Assembly (NCBI GenBank): GCA_944385595.1
Contig: CALWXY010000223.1
Coordinates: 1-7,687, forward strand
Origin: an uncultured Oscillospiraceae bacterium
GTDB lineage: Bacteria > Bacillota > Clostridia > Oscillospirales > Oscillospiraceae
Direction of reading: 5' to 3'
DNA length: 7,687 bases
Shown here: positions 6,083 through 7,687 of the stretch, in pieces
Layout of the letters: every line of letters begins with the position of its first letter
How positions within the stretch are numbered: the first letter of the stretch is position 1
Notes under the pieces: model-generated
Told to the model about the DNA's origin: nothing
Database searches by the model: none
The model's input: the letters and a program-made list of their open reading frames with translations, nothing else
Translations under genes and position numbers: made by a program

Positions 6083-6925
6083 TTATTTTTCGCTTATGAA
6101 TCCCAGCACGCAGGCGCCGGGGCCGGCGTGGGTGCCTATGGCGCAGCCGACGGAGGTGACGCGGGTCTCGTAGGCGGAGAACCTGTCGGCGGAGATTTCG
6201 CGCAGCATGTCGCACTTCTCGCTGTCGCCGGTGTAGCCGTAGTAGACGGGCAGATCCGGCACCGGGGCGGGGAGGGCGCTTACGATGTCCATGATGGCCG
6301 CGAGGCCGCGCTTCACGCCTCTGGCCTTGCCGGAGAGCTTGATCTCGCCGTCCTCAAGGGCGATGACGGGCTTGAAGCCGAGGAAGCCTCCGGCAATTCT
6401 GGCGGTGCGGGAGAGGCGTCCGCCGCGGTAGAGATACTCGAGCGTGTCGACGAGGGCGAGGAAGCGTATGCGCCCGGCGGCGTCGGTGAGGGCGGAGGCC
6501 ATGTCGCCGGCGTCCATGCCGAGCTCGCGCAGCTTCAGCGCGAGGTCGACGAGCAGCCTGAGGCCGACTGCGACGCTGCCGCTGTCGACTATGTGTATGC
6601 CGCCGGTGCCGACAATGTCGCGGGCGATGACGGCGGTCTGGAGCGTGCCGCTGAGCTTGGAGGAGAGCAGTATGGCGACGACCTCGTCGCCTTTGGCCTT
6701 GGCGTCGCGGAAGAGGGGGATGAAGTCGTCGGGGGAGGGCTGGGAGGTGGTGGGCAGCTCCTTGGAGCTGGTGAGCCTCTGATAGAACTCCTCGTGGCTG
6801 ATATCTATGCCGTCGCGATAGCTCTGCTCGCCGAAGACTATGCCCATGGGCACGACCTCGACGCCGAGCTGCTCCGCCTCCTCGGGGCTGATGTCTGAGG
6901 TGGAGTCGGTGATAATTCTGACCAT
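6083..6925 (-). CDS. DegV family protein (fatty-acid-binding, FakB-like)
   Basis: A 280-residue cytoplasmic protein of the DegV/FakB family. Members bind a fatty acid in a tunnel between two domains and, where studied, present it to the kinase FakA to make acyl-phosphate for membrane lipid synthesis. Family motifs are in order: TDSTSD (6-11), PTTSQPSP (58-65), LSSKLSGT (87-94), VDSGS (113-117), LEYLYRGGRLS (162-172) and GTHAGPG (264-270). Length is normal. Met 6925 is preferred to an in-frame Met at 6976, which overlaps the marR stop region and would add 17 atypical residues. AGGA 8 nt before Met 6925 supports this choice. It is co-transcribed behind the MarR regulator with a 25-bp gap. No FakA-like kinase lies in the window, so a partner must be elsewhere if it acts as FakB. 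Confidence 0.93.
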   Translation of the reverse strand: MVRIITDSTSDISPEEAEQLGVEVVPMGIVFGEQSYRDGIDISHEEFYQRLTSSKELPTTSQPSPDDFIPLFRDAKAKGDEVVAILLSSKLSGTLQTAVIARDIVGTGGIHIVDSGSVAVGLRLLVDLALKLRELGMDAGDMASALTDAAGRIRFLALVDTLEYLYRGGRLSRTARIAGGFLGFKPVIALEDGEIKLSGKARGVKRGLAAIMDIVSALPAPVPDLPVYYGYTGDSEKCDMLREISADRFSAYETRVTSVGCAIGTHAGPGACVLGFISEK

Positions 6926-6933
6926 ATTGATAG

Positions 6934-6943
6934 TCCTGCCTTT
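6934..6943 (-). promoter_or_regulatory. Ribosome binding site that sets the degV start
   Basis: Minus strand AAAGG followed by CAGGA; AGGA ends 8 nt before ATG 6925. It supports the start that opens with the DegV motif MVRIITDST rather than the longer frame. Confidence 0.7.
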
Positions 6944-6950
6944 CAAAAAA

Positions 6951-7376
6951 TTAGTCGAGCGCCTCGTCGGAGACACGCCGGATCATCTGCTCAAGCTGGT
7001 CGATTTCCTCTGGCGTGAATTTGGCGCGGATGTTGTCCATCATGCTGCGGATGAAGCCGGCGTTGCGGCCGTAGTAGCCGAGGAACTTGTCGGTGACGAC
7101 AAGGCGCGACTCACGCCGGTCGGACTCCGAGGCCTCACGGACGATGTATCCGTGGTTTATGAGGGAGTTTACCTTGTATGTCGCGTTTGGCTGAGAGATG
7201 TTCAGGAAGTCGGCGAATTCCTTGATGGTGGGGCGGTCGAGGAGATAGATGACCTCCGCGGCGCTGGCCTCGGTCGCGCTGAGGGAGCCGTCCTTTTCGC
7301 GTATGCGGGCGAACAGCTCCTTGTATTGCAGCAATCTGAACCTGAGGTAGAGCCGCTCAAATTCGTGTTCCAGCAT
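6951..7376 (-). CDS. MarR-family transcriptional regulator
   Basis: A 141-residue winged-helix repressor-type protein. An N-terminal helix (about 3-27) precedes the DNA-binding domain: TIKEFADFLNIS (50-61) forms the first helix of the helix-turn-helix, QPNATYKVNSLINHGYI (62-78) the recognition helix, and REASESDRRESRLVVT (80-95) the wing with the Asp86-Arg87-Arg88 signature. C-terminal helices (about 100-139) would make the dimer. AAGGAGG with a 7-nt spacer precedes ATG. It is first in an operon with degV. A perfect AT palindrome overlaps its own promoter start, which suggests autorepression. The pairing with a fatty-acid-binding protein invites comparison with FabT, the MarR-type regulator of fatty-acid synthesis in streptococci. 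The operator resembles no FabT box I can recall, so the ligand is an open question. Confidence 0.92.
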   Translation of the reverse strand: MLEHEFERLYLRFRLLQYKELFARIREKDGSLSATEASAAEVIYLLDRPTIKEFADFLNISQPNATYKVNSLINHGYIVREASESDRRESRLVVTDKFLGYYGRNAGFIRSMMDNIRAKFTPEEIDQLEQMIRRVSDEALD

Positions 7377-7398
7377 ACTGCTGCCTCCTTAAAAAACC

Positions 7399-7424
7399 TA
7401 AAATATTTTAATTAAAATATTTTA
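7399..7424 (-). promoter_or_regulatory. Perfect 26-bp AT palindrome, likely operator of the marR-degV operon
   Basis: Two copies of TAAAATATTTTA (7399-7410 and 7413-7424), each a palindrome itself, separated by AT, so that the whole block is one perfect inverted repeat. It starts 5 bp after the -10 box and covers the predicted start site (about 7422). A MarR dimer, or two dimers side by side, bound here would block transcription initiation. It contains no G or C. Confidence 0.75.
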
Positions 7425-7428
7425 AGTA

Positions 7429-7457
7429 ATCATAGCACCACCGCGCCCGCGTGTCAA
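7429..7457 (-). promoter_or_regulatory. Sigma-A promoter of the marR-degV operon
   Basis: Minus strand TTGACA (7457-7452), a 17-bp spacer and TATGAT (7434-7429), with TGC directly before the -10 (extended -10). The start is expected near 7422, inside the palindrome. It is strong by sequence, so repression is probably needed to control it. Confidence 0.9.
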
Positions 7458-7490
7458 GGAAAAAATAGGTCATTATTTGGCAAAACGTAC

Positions 7491-7519
7491 TTGACAAGCG
7501 CGGCCAAGAGTGCTATTAT
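7491..7519 (+). promoter_or_regulatory. Sigma-A promoter of the tRNA-Leu gene
   Basis: TTGACA (7491-7496), a 17-bp spacer and TATTAT (7514-7519), preceded by TGC (extended -10). A second TATAAT is offset by 3 bp but would need a 20-bp spacer. The predicted start near 7526 leaves a precursor leader of about 22 nt. It is divergent from the marR promoter; the two -35 boxes are 33 bp apart. Confidence 0.9.
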
Positions 7520-7547
7520 AATCAAGCGCCATGCAATGACCCAATAT

Positions 7548-7635
7548 GCGCGAGTGGTGGAATTGGCAGACTCGCTAGATTCAGGTTCTAGTGTGCACTA
7601 CGCACGTGCGGGTTCAAGTCCCGCCTCGCGCACCA
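7548..7635 (+). tRNA. tRNA-Leu (anticodon CAG), reads CUG codons
   Basis: An 88-nt class II tRNA with encoded CCA. The acceptor stem GCGCGAG/CTCGCGC is perfect. The anticodon stem CTAGA/TCTAG encloses the loop TTCAGGT, with CAG at 7582-7584. The long variable arm GTGC-ACTAC-GCAC is typical of leucine tRNAs, the T-arm GCGGG-TTCAAGT-CCCGC is perfect, and discriminator A73 is the base required by leucyl-tRNA synthetase. The D-stem has G10-C25 and G12-C23, but position 11-24 is T (7558) opposite T (7572), where leucine tRNAs normally pair. The gene is a single-tRNA unit with its own promoter and terminator. Confidence 0.97.
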
Positions 7636-7671
7636 AAAAAGAGGACACCCTTTCAGGGTGTCCTCTTTTTT
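7635..7671 (+). terminator. Strong Rho-independent terminator of tRNA-Leu
   Basis: An 11-bp perfect stem (GAGGACACCCT / AGGGTGTCCTC, 7641-7651 and 7655-7665) with a TTC loop is flanked by six A and six T. The symmetry continues outward for three more pairs (ACC / GGT), so each arm is 20 nt and the left arm begins at discriminator A73 of the tRNA. Confidence 0.95.
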
Positions 7672-7687
7672 GGTATCCGGGGGAATT

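Noticed and set aside
7468..7541. Seven-base inverted repeat GGTCATT / AATGACC flanking the tRNA promoter.
   Set aside because: Arms are short and 60 bp apart, and the left arm lies upstream of the transcribed region; chance is likely.
7548..7687. tRNA-Leu as an integration (att) site for a mobile element.
   Set aside because: No integrase gene and no second copy of the tRNA 3' end are present in the window; only 13 bases follow the outer terminator arm.

Overview
The window looks like a stretch of chromosome from a high-GC member of the Clostridia, most likely Oscillospiraceae or a relative; this is inferred from gene content and style, as there is no rRNA here. The support is GC-rich coding sequence, strong AGGAGG-type ribosome binding sites, sigma-A promoters in AT-rich gaps, a tRNA gene with encoded CCA, and a secreted Ser/Gly/Thr-rich protein of the kind found in S-layer homology (SLH) proteins of that group. 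Nothing marks it as phage, plasmid or defence DNA: there are no integrases, insertion sequences or CRISPR arrays.

Layout, left to right. (1) Bases 2-1189, plus strand: the 3' part of a large surface-type protein that begins upstream of the window. It ends at a symmetrical terminator (1196-1228) shared with the convergent minus-strand genes. (2) Bases 1240-3058, minus strand: a two-gene operon with its own consensus promoter. A small membrane-anchored protein with a Thr-Pro linker comes first, then a DUF362 protein carrying two [4Fe-4S] ferredoxin clusters. (3) Bases 3156-4109, minus: an NAD-dependent D-2-hydroxyacid dehydrogenase with its own promoter and terminator. (4) Bases 4241-5980, minus: an asparaginase and deoD (purine-nucleoside phosphorylase), 18 bp apart and behind one promoter. 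(5) Bases 6083-7376, minus: a MarR-family repressor and a DegV-family fatty-acid-binding protein, 25 bp apart. The promoter start site overlaps a perfect 26-bp AT palindrome. (6) Bases 7548-7635, plus: tRNA-Leu(CAG), driven divergently from the marR promoter and closed by a very strong terminator.

Most genes are metabolic housekeeping: amide hydrolysis, nucleoside salvage and 2-keto/2-hydroxyacid interconversion. The most coherent functional unit is marR-degV. A MarR repressor and a DegV (FakB-like) acyl-chain carrier transcribed together suggest a small lipid-responsive, self-regulating circuit. The least understood unit is the Thr-Pro-linker protein paired with the DUF362 ferredoxin.

Five promoters can be read, and each has a spacer of exactly 17 bp, so transcript boundaries are unusually clear. 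I did not find a convincing undescribed system. The best leads are the marR operator, the mismatch in the tRNA D-stem, and the operon holding the unknown anchored protein.
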